Shown: positions 25,472 through 36,905, counted from the first letter of the stretch. The stretch is DNA of 64,000 nt from Manis javanica (GCF_040802235.1 NC_133158.1:37762001-37826000); one strand, 5' to 3'. Notes: a model not told the origin generated them from the sequence alone. A program made the numbers and translations.

Positions 25472-26332
25472 ATGAAAAGGCAAAATTACAGGCAGACAAA
25501 GATCACAGAGACAACACCAGAGAAGGAGACAGACCTAACCAGTCTTCCTGAAAAAGAATTCAAAATAAAAATCATAAACATGCTGATGGAGATGGAGAGA
25601 AATACACAAGAGCTAAGGGATGAAGTCTGGAGGGAGATTACAGATGCCCGGAAAGAGATTACAGAAATGAAAGAAACTCTGGAAGGATTTATGAGTGGAA
25701 TGGATAAGATGCAAGAGGCCATTGATGGAATAGAAACCAGAGAACAGGAATGCATAGAAGCTGACACAGAGAGAGATAAAAGGATCCCCAGGAATGAAAC
25801 AATATTAAGAGAACTGTGTGACCAATCCAAAAGGAACAATATCTGTATTATAGGGGTACCAGAAGAAGAAGAGAGAGAAAAAGGGATAGAAAGTGTCTTT
25901 GAAGAAATTATTGCTGAAAACTTCACCAAATTGGGGGAGGAAATAATCTAACAGCCCACAGAAATACAAAGAACTCCCAACAAAAAGGACCCAAGGAGGA
26001 CAACACCAAGACACATAATAATTAAAATGGCAAATTTCAAAGACAAGGAAAGAGTTCTAAAGGCAGCTAGAGAGAAAAAGGTCACCTATAAAGGAAAACC
26101 CATCAGGCTATCATCAGACTTCTTGACAGAAACCTTACAGGCCAGAAGAGAATGGCATGATATATTTAATGCAATGAAACAGAAGGGCCTTGAACCAAGG
26201 ATACTACTGTATCCAGCACAATTATCATTTAAATATGATGGAGGGATTAAACAATTCCTAGACAAGCAAAAGGTGAGGGAATTTGCCTCCCACAAACCAC
26301 CTCTACAGGGTATTTTAGAGGGACTGTTCTAG
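25472..26332 (+). pseudogene. L1 ORF1 (RNA-binding chaperone), one nonsense codon
   Basis: ORF1 encodes the trimeric RNA-binding protein of the L1 ribonucleoprotein. Starting at the ATG at 25,472 (MKRQNYRQ), one frame runs to 26,332 with a single in-frame TAA at 25,949-25,951. Visible parts: a charged N-terminus, a coiled coil with heptads (about residues 35-95), the RRM-like NNICIIGVPEEEE stretch, and, beyond the stop, the C-terminal domain with RILYPAQLSF-like sequence (ILLYPAQLSFKYDGG). The expected length is roughly complete, so the stop is the only obvious lesion. Confidence 0.93.
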
Positions 26333-26647
26333 ACGGGAGCACTCCTAAAACTAAACAGATGTCACCAGAGAAAATAAAATCACAGCAAAGAAAGCAGACC
26401 AACCAAATACTAACTAAAGGCAAAAAAATAAAATCAACTACCCACTAAAAGCAGTTAAAGGAAACACGAAAGAGCACAGACTAAAACAACCAACATATAA
26501 AGAATAGAGGAGGAGGAATAAGAAGGAAGAGAAGGAAAGATTCTCAAGACAGTGAATATAACAACTCAATAAGTGAGCTAAGTTAGGCAGTAAGATACTA
26601 AAGAGGCTAACTTTGAACCTTTGGTAACCACGAGTCTAAAGCCTGCA

Positions 26648-29600
26648 ATGGCGATAAGTACATATCTTTCAATAGTCACCCTAAATGTAAATGGACTGAA
26701 GGCACCAATCAAAAGACACAGAGTAATAGAATGGATAAAAAAGCAAGACCCATTTGTAGGCTGCTTACAAGAAACTCACCTCAAACCCAAAGACATGCAC
26801 AGACTAAAAGTCAAGGGATGGAAAAACATATTTCAGGAAAACAACAGAGAGAAGAAAGCAGGGGTTGCAGTACTAATATCAGACAAAATAGGCTTCAAAA
26901 CAAAGAAAGTAACAAGAGATAAAGAAGGACATTACATAATGATAAAGGGCTCAGTCCAACAAGAGGATATAACCATTCTAAATATATATGCACCCAACAC
27001 AGGAGCACCAGCATTTGTGAAACAAATACTAACAGAACTAAAGGGGGAAATAGACTGCAATGCATTCATTTTAGGAGACTTCAACATGCCACTCACCCCA
27101 AAGGATAGATCCACCAGGCAGAAAATAAGTAAGGACACGGAGGCACTGAACAACACAAGTAGAACAGATGGACCTAATAGACATCTATAGAACTCTACAC
27201 CCAAAAGCAACAGGATATACATTCTTCTCAAGTGCACATGGAACATTCTCCAGAATAGACCACATACTAGCTCACAAAAAGAGCCTCAGTAAATTCCAAA
27301 ATACTGAAATTCTACCAACCAACTTTTCGACCACAAAGGAATAAAACTAGAAATAAATTCTACAAAGAAAACAAAAAGGCTCACAAACACATGGAGGCTT
27401 AACAACATGCTCCTAAATAATCAATGAATCAACAAACAAACTAAAATAGAGATCAAGGAATATATGGAAACAAATGACAACAACAACACAAAGCCCCAAC
27501 TTCTGTGGGATGCAGCAAAAGCAGTCTTAAGAGGAAAGTATATAGCAATCCAGGCACACTTGAAGAAGGAAGAACAATCCCAAATGAATAGTCTAACATC
27601 ACAATTATCGAAACTGGAAAAAGAAGAACAAATGAGGCCTAAAGTCAGCAGAAGGAGGGACATAATAAAGATGAGAGAAGAAATAAACAAAATTGAGAAG
27701 AATAAAACAATAGCAAAAATCAAGGAAACCAAGAGCTGGTTCTTTGAGAAAATAAACAAAATAGATAAGCCTCTAGCCAAACTTATTAAGAGAAAAAGAG
27801 AATCAATACACATCAACAGAATCAGAAATGAGAATGGAAAAATTATGACAGACTCCACAGAAATACAAAGAATTATTAAAGACTACTATGAAAACCTATA
27901 TGCCAACAAGCAGGAAAACCTAGAAGAAATGGACAACTTCCTAGAAAAATACAACCTTCCAAGACTGACCCATAAAGAAACAGAAAATCTAAACAGACAA
28001 ATTACCAACAACAAAATTAAAGTGGTAATCAAAGAACTACCCAAGAACAAAACCCCCGGGCCAGAAGGATTTACCTCGGAATTTTATCAGACACACAGAG
28101 AGGACATAATACCCATTCTCCGTAAAGTTTTCCAAAAAATAGAAGAGGAGGGAATACTCCCAAACTCATTCTATGAAGCCAATATCACCCTAATACCAAA
28201 ACCAGACAAAGACCCCACCAAAAAAGAAAATTACAGACCAATATCCCTGATGAATGTAGATGCAAAAATACTCAGTAAAATATTAGCAAACCAAATTCAA
28301 AAACATATCAAAAGGATCATACACCACGACCAAGTGGGATTCATCCCAGGGATGCAGGAATGGTACAACATTCGAAAATCCATCAACATCATCTACTACA
28401 TCAACAAAAGAAAGACAAAAACCACATGATCATCTCCATAGATGCTGAAAAAGCATTTGACAAAATTCAACATCCATTCATGATAAAAACTCTCAGCAAA
28501 ATGGGTATAGAGGGCAAGTACCTCAACATAATAAAGGCCATATATGATAAACCCACAGCCAACATTATACTGAACAGCGAGAAGCTGAAAGCTTTTCCTC
28601 TGAGATCAGGAACAAGACAGGGATGCACACTCTCCCCATTGTTATTTAACATAGTACTAGAGGTCCTAGCCACGGCAATCAGACAAAACAAAGAAATACA
28701 AGGAATCCAGATTGGTAAAGAAGAAGTTAAACTGTCACTATTTGCAGATGACATGATATTGTACATAAAAAACCCTAAAGACTCCACTCCAAAACTACTA
28801 GAACTGATATCAGAATACAGCAAAGTTGCAGGATACAAAATTAACACACAGAAATCTGTGGCTTTCCTATATACTAACAATGAACCAATAGAAACAGAAA
28901 TAAGGAAAACAATTCCATTCACAATTTCATCAAAAAGAATAAAATACCTAGGAATAAACCTAACCAAAGAAGTGAAAGACCTATACCCTGAAAACTACAA
29001 GTCACTCTTAAGAGAAATTAAAGGAGACACTAACAAATGGAAACTCATCCCATGCTCTTGGCTAGGAAGAATTAATATCGTCAAAATGGCCATCCTGTCC
29101 AAAGCAATATACAGATTTGATGCAATCCCTATTAAATTACCAACAACATTCTTCAATGAAATGGACCAAATAGTTAAAAAAATCATATGGAAACACCAAA
29201 GACCCCGAATAGCCACAGCAATCCTGAGAAAGAAGAATAAAGTAGAGGGTAACTCACTCCCCAACTTCAAGCTCTATTACAAAGCCATAGTAATCAAGAC
29301 AATTTGGTACTGGCACAAGATCAGAGCCACAGACCAGTGGAACAGATTAGAGACTCCAGACATTAACCCAAACATATATGGTCAATTGATATTTGATAAA
29401 GAAGCCATGGACATACAATGGGGAAATAACAGTCTCTTCAACAGATGGTGCTGGCAAAACTGGACAGCTACATGTAGGCGAATGAAAATGGACCATTGTC
29501 TAACCCCATACACAAAAGTAAATTCAAAATGGATCAAAGACCTGAACATAAGTCATGAAACCATAAAACTCTTAGAAAAAAACATAGGCAAAAGCCTCTT

Positions 29601-30470
29601 AGACATAAACATAAGTGACCTCTTCTTAAACATATCTCCCCGGGCAAGGAAAACAACAGCAAAAATGAACAAGTGGGACTATATTAAGCTGAAAAGCTTC
29701 TGTACAGCAAAATACACCATCAATAGAACAAAAAGGAACCCTACAGTATGGGAGAATATATTTGTAAATGACAGATCCAATAAAGGCTTGACATCCAAAA
29801 TATATAAAGAGCTCACCCACCTCAACAAACAGAAAACAAATAATCCAATTAAAAAATGGGCAGAGGAACTGAACAGACAGTTCTCCAAATAAGAAATACA
29901 GATGGCCAACAGACACATGAAAAGATACTCCACATCGCTAATTATCAGAGAAATGCAAATTAAAACCACAATGAGGTATCACCTCATACCAGTAAGGATG
30001 GCTACCATCCAAAGGACAAACAACAACAAATGTTGGTGAGGTTCTGGAGAAAGGGAACCCTCCTACACTGCTGGTGGGAATGTAAATTAGTTCAACCATT
30101 GTGGAAAGCAGTATGGAGGATCCTCAAAATGCTCAAAATAGACTTATCATTTGACCCAGGAATTCCACTCCTAGGAATTTACCCTAAGAATGCAGCACTC
30201 AAGTTTGAAAAAGACAGATGCACCCCTATGTTTATTGCAGCACTATTTACAATAGCCAAGAATTGGAAGCAACCTATGTGTCCATCAGTAGATGAATGGA
30301 TAAAGAAGATGTGGTACATATACACAATGGAATATTATTCAGCCATAAGAAGAAAACAAATCCTACCATTTGCAACAACATGGATGGAGCTAGAGGTTAT
30401 TATGCTCAGTGAAATAAGCCAAGCGGAGAAAGAGAAATACCAAATGATTTCACTCATCTGTGGAGTATAA
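26648..30470 (+). pseudogene. L1 ORF2 (endonuclease-reverse transcriptase), broken
   Basis: ORF2 provides the nicking endonuclease and reverse transcriptase of L1. It starts at MAISTYLSIVTLNVNGLK (26,648). Endonuclease residues are visible in NVNGL, LQETH, GDFN and, in a second frame, RIDHIL. The RT domain shows [16 protein letters not shown] and the catalytic FADD (about 28,740-28,752). The C-terminal domain has HCWWEC and ends LICGV at 30,470. The frame changes near 27,160, 27,330, 28,410 and between 29,893 and 30,060, with in-frame stops at about 27,425 and 29,890. It is full length but inactive. Confidence 0.95.
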
Positions 30471-30536
30471 GAACAAAAGAAAAACTGAAGGAACAAAACA
30501 GCCGCAGAATCACAGAACCCAAGAATGGACTAACAG
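30471..30536 (+). other. L1 3'UTR start, truncated at chimera junction
   Basis: After the ORF2 stop comes typical L1 3'UTR sequence (CTGAAGGAACAAAACAGC ... AAGAATGGACTAACAG). L1 similarity then stops abruptly near 30,536 and is replaced by retrovirus-like sequence. The junction is uncertain by about 20 bp. Confidence 0.7.
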
Positions 30537-30639
30537 AGGATCAAAGCCTAATTTGGCTACCCAGAAAATGAATTAAGATACAATATGAAGAAGAACTTCC
30601 AACATCAACATTCTCTGGAAGAGTCATTCCAGAAGATGA

Positions 30640-31167
30640 TCATCAAAAAACTTCAACAAAGATCCTGGTGCTGTTGCAGTTGTAGCTCCATTCATCCCAC
30701 CGGTTCCTGGACTTGCCATTGGAATGAAGAAGGAGATATCTAAGCTGGCCTGTGCATACAGTAAAACAACAAATTTGACTGGAGCTATACTGTCGGAACT
30801 CAACCAAGAATTAGGAGAAGTGCAAGTTGCAGTGCTCCAAAATCTTGCGACTATGGACTATCTACTGTTAAAAGAACATATGGGATGTGAACAGTTCCCA
30901 GGAATGTGTTGTTTTAATTTGTCTGATTTTTCTCAAGATATTCAAATTCAGTTAGACAATATCCATCATATCACTGATAATTTTTCACAAATGCCTAGGG
31001 TGCCTAACTTGTTTTCTTGGTTTCACTGGATATGGCAGGTAATTGTAGGTCTGCTTTGGTTATGTAGCTATATTCCTATTATGTTAATGTGTGCATGCAA
31101 TTTAATTAGTAATTTAAAACCTATACATGCTTATGTTACACTACAAGAAGATATGTCAAAGAAATAA
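30640..31167 (+). pseudogene. Retroviral envelope fragment: transmembrane subunit
   Basis: An open frame of 175 codons plus stop encodes most of a retroviral TM subunit. In order it has a hydrophobic, proline-containing fusion-peptide-like stretch (about codons 9-28), a heptad region, an immunosuppressive-domain-like segment (about 30,838-30,888), the CX6CC motif (30,886-30,912), a membrane-proximal aromatic-rich stretch, one hydrophobic membrane helix (about 31,030-31,107) and a short tail. CX6CC is typical of gamma-, alpha- and related-type envelopes that bond covalently to the surface subunit. The surface subunit and signal peptide are missing: a stop lies directly upstream at 30,637-30,639, and weak retrovirus-like coding sequence upstream is in another frame. 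It is therefore a fragment, not an envelope gene. Confidence 0.85.
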
Positions 31168-31735
31168 TCAATCTTCCCATGTTTTCTTCCATCTGCTACT
31201 TCTATAGCTTCTCTTCTTCCTTCATAATTACAACCCCTAAGTAGAATTCGTGCCTCATATTGAAACTACCGAGTATCATAATTCTTCCAAGTGTAAAGAT
31301 GCCTCAAGACAAATGCTGGGCATAGAAGCCACAGGGCATAAATCTGCAAAAAAGTAAAAAGCTAACCTTTTCAAACAATATTGCTTCTCTCTCACTTACC
31401 AACTTTACATTTCCCTGTATGGCCCCGGAAGATGACTGGTTAGCCAGAGACGGGTAAGATTCCTCAAGGGAGGAACAACCTAAGACAGGCACAGTCGCAG
31501 GGGGGCCATCAGGTGAGAAATTGGGGATCAACAGAGGTGAGGCTTAGAACCTCACCCCCCCTGTTTTGAGAGAAATCTTCTGCATCCGTGGATGTTTTGT
31601 TGCCCTTGTCTAGCTTGGATTAATACTTAGTCCATAGGCACACACCTGATCATCTACATTTGCCCTCTTACAGCACTAAACTATGTTTTCTACCTTTATC
31701 TTGCATCTACCTACCACTTCAGCATTTTATTTAAA

Positions 31736-31758
31736 AATAATAATAATAATAATAATAA
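31736..31758 (+). repeat. (AAT)n microsatellite
   Basis: Seven or so AAT units between the env fragment and the polypurine-like tract. Confidence 0.95.
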
Positions 31759-31766
31759 GGGAGAAA
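31757..31766 (+). other. Polypurine-tract-like sequence
   Basis: AAGGGAGAAA immediately precedes TGTGGG, the usual arrangement of a retroviral plus-strand primer next to a 3' LTR. Confidence 0.6.
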
Positions 31767-31888
31767 TGTGGGATTCACATATAAATCAAGTATAAAAATC
31801 AAACAAATAATCATAATTGACCTGGTTGTTTATAGTTCATGATGCGTGATCAAAACCAAAAGTTTCTGTGAAGACTGCCCTTGCACTG

Positions 31889-31944
31889 TTCACCATGTAA
31901 GAACTTACTCACTATGTAAGACCTTGTTCACCATGTAAGAACTT
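31889..31944 (+). repeat. Triplicated 18-19-bp motif in LTR-like segment
   Basis: Units TTCACCATGTAAGAACTTA, CTCACTATGTAAGACCTT and GTTCACCATGTAAGAACTT follow one another. Short direct repeats in U3 often act as enhancers. Confidence 0.8.
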
Positions 31945-32057
31945 TTTCGTTATGCTTCAGAAGATTGGAGACTGTTGAGAATTAGGCTTGGGGTTGATTA
32001 ATGATTGTGCATTGATCCCCTATACAGAATTTTATTGTTGTTAACAACCATATGATC

Positions 32058-32063
32058 AATAAA
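32058..32063 (+). terminator. Polyadenylation signal AATAAA of chimeric RNA
   Basis: AATAAA inside GATCAATAAATATG, about 18 bp before the 15-A tail of the insertion. Confidence 0.85.
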
Positions 32064-32091
32064 TATGAGAGATGCCCTCTCAAAAAAAAAA

Positions 32092-32106
32092 AAAAAGAGT
32101 TTGTTG
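32092..32106. repeat. 3' target-site duplication of L1-env chimera
   Basis: Exact copy of 24,609-24,623, immediately after the poly(A) tail (its first five As merge with the tail). The A-rich duplication is what target-primed reverse transcription produces. Confidence 0.9.
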
Positions 32107-32159
32107 GCTAATGTAACTGAAGGCCAGAGTAGAGTTAGTCTTCAGGCATAGCTGGATCC

Positions 32160-32700
32160 AGGAGTTTGATCTCTTTCCCCTCTGACTCTATCTCCTCTCT
32201 CTCTCTCTCATCTCTACTTCATCTCGTTTCCATCTGCCCCGAAGGGGAGCAAAATATGCCCCCAAAACATGCCACTTTGGTATGTGGATTATTTTCAGCT
32301 AAAGGCAATCAAGACCCAGAAGGCCTCAAGAAAAATTTTCACCTCCTCTAACTACCTGAAAGAATTTAGAAGGGAGCCTGACTCAGAGACAGAGCTATTA
32401 CCAGAGATAACTTTTGATCTGAAAGAGCCATCTGCGTGGCAAGGCAAACACCTAATCCCCAAGCTTCTGCTCTTATCACCCGTGAGTTACCCGCTTCCCC
32501 TCTTAAGCCCCAGACGCCTAACCCTCTGGTTCCTTCCCTCAGGATGGCATGTCAGCCTCTACAATTCAAAATTCAAGCCTGTCCTCGAATTTCATATCTT
32601 TGGGGCTCCCACAGATACAAAGTTAAATTTGTGTGTCTTCTGTTAATCTGTCTTTCGTCAACTGAATTGACAGGCCAGCTGAAGAGCCTAGAAGGGAAGA
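32160..32700 (+). repeat. ERV LTR-like relic
   Basis: CCAAAACATGCCACTTTGGT, CAAGAAAAATTTTCACCTCC and AAGTTAAATTTGTGTGTCTT resemble an ERV LTR in U3-R-U5 order. A (CT)n tract lies at about 32,190-32,210. Ends are approximate. Confidence 0.5.
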
Positions 32701-35700
32701 AGGGGAAAGCGTCCCACCACAGCCCTCCCCCTCCCATCTCTCCCCGCCTCCCTCCCTGCTCCTCCTCTCTCTCTCTCCTGCTGTCTGGTCTCTCCCATCT
32801 CCACCTCGTCCTGTCATCTCTGTCCCGTCCTGACTCTGCATCCCCCCGAGCTGGCTTCACCCCGGCAGGCTCATCGGGTGGCCACCAGGCAGCTTTTGGT
32901 TTACAAACTCTTTTCAACAGTGTGAGGGGAAAAATACCTGTCCCTGACCAGCTGGGGTGCTCTGATTGGCCAGTGGGGTCACGTGGTCATGGGTTGCTGC
33001 TGCTGGGGAAGCCTCTGTACCCAGCGGGAGGAGGAAAGGCCCTGGAGGGAGGACAGGAGGCTGGCAGGCGGAGGCACACACGCTGGAGCTGAGCGCGGCC
33101 TCTCAGGCTGCAGACGCACGGCTCTGCTCAAGTCCTTCTCTTACTGAAGCCTCTCCATTGTCCCTCACTTTTCTAGTCTTCTGCCAAGCTTCCATCCTAC
33201 TGGGAAGCAGCAAAGAAATGTTAAACTTTAAAAATGTCTCAGTCTAGTGCTATTTAAACAATCTTTTTTGTTTAATACAGTCTCTTTGGAAAAGGTTAAG
33301 TCCAGGCCACAGTTCAACCTCCTAACAGCACTCTCCTCACCTTTTCCTCCCTCCTCCCAAGCTGACCCCGTGGCCTGACCCAGGGAAGGGCGGTCCCTCT
33401 GTCGGTCACCAGGGGGCGTGCCTCAACCCCAGGGCTGCCCTGTGCAGTCGTGCAGGTCGTGCGCAGAGCAACTCCACGGGCACGTGGAGCGTATATGCGG
33501 GTCTCCCGGAGTCGGGCGGGCAGCAGCCTGACCCCACTCACCTCAGCCCCGCAGCCTCAGACCACCCAGGATGCCTCAGCTTTAGGACATGCGCTGCTCT
33601 GCTTCCCCCACCCCAGCGGCTTACCTTCCCAATTCCCGACTTCTAGCCTTCCGGCTCACAATTCGGCGTCATGGCAGGAGTTAACTGAGCCCTCCCTGCA
33701 TCGAAACTGCGTGTGGCGTGTGAGGCCCGCTGAAGGGGTGTAGAAATCCCCTCCCGTCACTCCCCTGGCCTCACAATGGCCTCATGCAGTAAGCAGGAGG
33801 TAAGGTTTACAGGCTGTGAATACACCTGCAAGTATCTCAGAGACAAGCCCTTTTACACAAACGTTATCATACAATTCTACGTCCGCCCTGGGCCTTCTGG
33901 AGTTTTCTCCTGTTTCACAGCTGAGGAACCTGAGGCTGAGGAAGAGAAACAGGGCCCTGAGTGAGCACAGAGACCCCGGATTCCAAGCCCGGGCGGCCAC
34001 ATCCCTCTGGCAGGCTGATCATTTAAGAAGGAATTTGTCTTGAAAACTGTTTTTAAGTAATTTGTTTCAGCAAAAGAATAGCGGCCTCTCTGGTTCTCTT
34101 TCTTGGGCTAAAACTGCTTCTGCGCAGTCCCCATGTCCTTTCAGGCCTGCGAATATGCAAAGAATGACAGGAAGGTCACACACCTGTGCTTGTGCTGTGG
34201 CCCGAGGGACCAGGCCCAGAAGGAGCTACGGGCCCCACTCCGAGGCAGAGAGCACTGAGTTGGGCATGGCTCGGGCCCCACGGAGGGCCCCGCGGGCGTC
34301 CCAGCCAGGTGGCCTGGCAGCCGGAGGAATGCAGGAAGAAGAGCCCAGAGGGCTGCGCGTCGGGCCCGCAGGAGCAGGGATGCCCGCGCGCTGGCCTGAG
34401 TGTCCGCTAATGCCACGCATCTAACATATGCGGGCTGGCACCCTGGGTGGCTGGTGCAGTCTCGGGCAGGGCCGACCTGACATGCAGTGAGGCTGTCGAG
34501 CGCTCCAAGGCAGCATTCACTCTGTGGGCACATGGAGCGGCGCCCCAGACGGCATGTTGGACGAGGCGCTAGGTGAGGGCAGCAGGCGCAATGGGGGAGA
34601 AGCGGGCACTGCATGCAGGCTTAGAGCTGCCAGGCGATGCCGGCACCAAGGGGACACCCGCCCTGGGGGAGAGCAGAGCCTTCCCTGGCTCCCACCCCAG
34701 CCCCTCGCCAGGGCCGGGCAGAGGAGGGGCGGAGAGTGGCGTCTGTGAGCCTGGCTTGCACTTGGTAACTTACCAGACAGAAGGACTTCGTTTAGGCAGC
34801 TGCTTGTCGCCAGAATTTCATATTATTTTTACTCTCAAGGTATTGTCTATACAGTCACCTTCTATTTATGGCAAGTGGCACTGGTCACCCATTTATGTTA
34901 TTACCACAAATTTTCCCTTTTAAATAATTTCTTCAAATTAAAAATGGTAGAGTGTATTTAGAGACAAATTGGAGGTAGGTAGAAGGGTGCGCGCCCAGCA
35001 GAGGCGAGGGGAGCCACCGGGCGGTGAGCCTGGGGGCTGAGCCGGAAGAGGGCAGCCCGAGGCTGGGCTCCTGATCAGCCCGCGGGGCACGCGCTCCAGC
35101 AGGGCGCTCTGGGGACGCACAGGGCCCTGCTGCCCTGGAAACCAAGCCTGATCCAGGGGAGCATCCAGAACAAGGACTGGGTTACGACCGCCTGGGCAAC
35201 GGAGCAGGTTAGACTCCGCCCCACCCCCACCCTGCCGCGGAGTCTGCAGGGCAGGACCCGCTGCTCCGACAAATAGTGGTTTTAAAACAGAACGGGGCTC
35301 GAGGAGGAGACAACCCAGGGGGCTCCTCGAGGTCCTCACTCCAACGGTCTGTGGAGGTGCACTTTGGGGACAACTGAGGACATTTGAATATGCAAATATT
35401 AATTTTCTTAGCGTGGTAATGCCCCTGTGGTTATATAAAGAAAAAATGTCTTTATCCATTAACAAATAAAAAATAAAAACAGTCTCAGGAACAAACAGAG
35501 CGAGCTTTGGGAAGTTTCTCCTGGGACGAGGAAGGGAGAAATGGAAGCTGAAGCCTGAGGTTCCCAGCCCCGTGACAGGCTTGGAGCCACGGGTCCCCCG
35601 GGGTGGCGGCACAGCCAGCCAGGCACTCACGTCCCACTCTGCGCCCATGCCTGGGGGTGGGGTTGGAGGGCTTGGAGTGGCCCCGGGTCAGCAGGCCATG

Positions 35701-36079
35701 CAGAGCCCTGGCTCGGGGAGCAAACTTGCCCGAGGACAGCCGGGTGTTGTCCGAAACAAGCAAAGGAGGGGCGTCCTGCATGGCAGGAGCTCAAGGGGGT
35801 TCGCCCAGTGGGAGGGAAGCCAGGCGATTGGGGCATGAAGGGGGAGGGGAGAGGTGCTTCTGGGACACCGTGAGCCGCCTGGGAGGCAGGTGCCTGGCGG
35901 GCAGTTAGACAGGGACGGAGGCCAGGGCTGTCGCCAGAGATGTGGGGCCACCGTCACTGCCGCTGAAGGCGAGGCTGGGACCGCCAAGCCCAAAGGAAAG
36001 GATGTCTGTGTCCTACTCCAGGACACTCTTCACACAGGAAAGCTCAGACTCTTAGATTTTTTTTTCAGTATGTTTAAAT
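32701..36079. other. Intergenic, GC-rich with two AT-rich islands
   Basis: Several CpG-rich stretches but no conserved coding frame. AT-rich, non-repetitive islands at 34,785-34,975 and 35,370-35,485 stand out; the second contains an octamer ATGCAAAT (35,390-35,397). Confidence 0.5.
33885..33995 (+). repeat. MIR relic
   Basis: CACAGCTGAGGAACCTGAGGC and the GAGTGAGCACAGAGACCCCGGATTCCAAGCC stretch (diverged) match a MIR. Confidence 0.55.
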
Positions 36080-36690
36080 GTGGTAAAATACACATGACAT
36101 CCAATTGCCCATCTTAACCATTTTTAAGTGCCCAGTTGAGTGGCATTAAGTACCTTCACGTTGTGCACCCATCCCCACCATCCATCTCCAGAGCCCCTCC
36201 CACCAGCTCCCAGGCTGCTTTCTGTCCCTAGGAATGTGACGGCTCCAGGGACCTCACAGAGGTGGCATCACACAGTCTGTGTCCTTCTGGGGCTGGCTCA
36301 CTCCACTGAGCAGAACGTCCTCAGGGTTCATCCATGTTGTAGCCTGTGTTGGAACTTCCTTCCTTAGTTTTTAAGGATGAATAATATTTGATTGTATGTC
36401 TAGACCACATTTTGTCCATCCGTTCCTCATCTGCTGAGAGACGCTTGGGTTCCTTCCACCTCTTGGTTATTGTGCTACAATGCTGCTGTGAACATGGGTG
36501 TGCAAATACGTCTCTTCCTCCCTGCTTTCCATTCCTTTGTGTATATATCCAGAAGTGGAATTGCTGGATTACATAGTAATTCTCTCTTTAACTTTCTAAG
36601 GACCACAATAGTGGCTGCACCAATTCCACACTCCGACCAGCAGCTCACGAGGATTGCACCTGCTCTGCACCCTTGCCCACACTTGTAAGC
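36080..36690 (-). repeat. Old L1 3' fragment, antisense
   Basis: The plus strand reads TGTGGTAAAATACACATGAC, CAGGGTTCATCCATGTTGTAG, TATATCCAGAAGTGGAATTG and CACTCCGACCAGCAG, the standard complement of L1 ORF2 3' and 3'UTR sequence. Confidence 0.85.
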
Positions 36691-36774
36691 CCAAACTCTT
36701 CTAAGACCTTGCCTCGGACTACCCCAGACAGTCTGTCCATGGGTGCTCGGAGGCTGCAGAGGAAAGAGGGATGA

Positions 36775-36905
36775 ACTGTTGGTGGGAGTAGGTGGATGGC
36801 AGTGGATGGTGTCAGGGGGTGGGATGGTGGGTGGGTACGATGGCTGGAACAGTGATGGATCAGTAGTTTGGTGGAGGGTTGATGGGGTGGAAAAGTAGAG
36901 ATGGT
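36775..36905. repeat. Degenerate GGAT/GGTG-rich simple repeat
   Basis: Interrupted GGATGG, GGTGGG and TGATGG units; low-complexity sequence. Confidence 0.7.

Larger units (their letters stand above)
31767..32081 (+). mobile_element. LTR-like segment (U3-R) ending at poly(A) site
   Basis: It begins TGTGGGATTC after a polypurine tract and ends CCCTCTC where the A tail starts. AATAAA lies at 32,058-32,063, about 18 bp before the tail, as in a used polyadenylation signal. It contains a threefold imperfect 18-19-bp repeat (31,889-31,944). No U5 or terminal CA is present, as expected if copied from a polyadenylated RNA. Confidence 0.65.
24624..32096 (+). mobile_element. Chimeric retrotransposon: L1 fused to retroviral env-LTR 3' end
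   Basis: A 7.5 kb insertion on the plus strand. In order: L1 5'UTR (24,624-25,471), ORF1 (25,472-26,332), intergenic spacer, ORF2 (26,648-30,470), a short L1 3'UTR start (to about 30,536), a retroviral envelope transmembrane-subunit frame (30,640-31,167), a spacer ending in an (AAT)n and a polypurine-like tract, an LTR-like segment (31,767-32,081) with AATAAA, and an A tail. One pair of 15-bp target duplications brackets everything, so it entered as a unit. L1 frames are broken by stops and frameshifts, so this copy cannot move itself. The retroviral identity of the 3' part is inferred from the TM-subunit motifs and the PPT-TG...AATAAA arrangement. Confidence 0.85.

Noticed and set aside
25486..25929. 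Antisense frame opposite L1 ORF1
   Set aside because: A shadow frame of the coiled-coil coding region, with no independent start context or family match.
30640..31167. A captured, syncytin-like host envelope gene
   Set aside because: Only the transmembrane subunit is present; there is no surface subunit, signal peptide or cleavage site in frame, a stop lies directly upstream, and it sits inside a dead retrotransposon.
24624..32096. Naming the host species from the L1 or LTR
   Set aside because: I cannot match these subfamilies to a lineage reliably without a database; only the eutherian level is supported.
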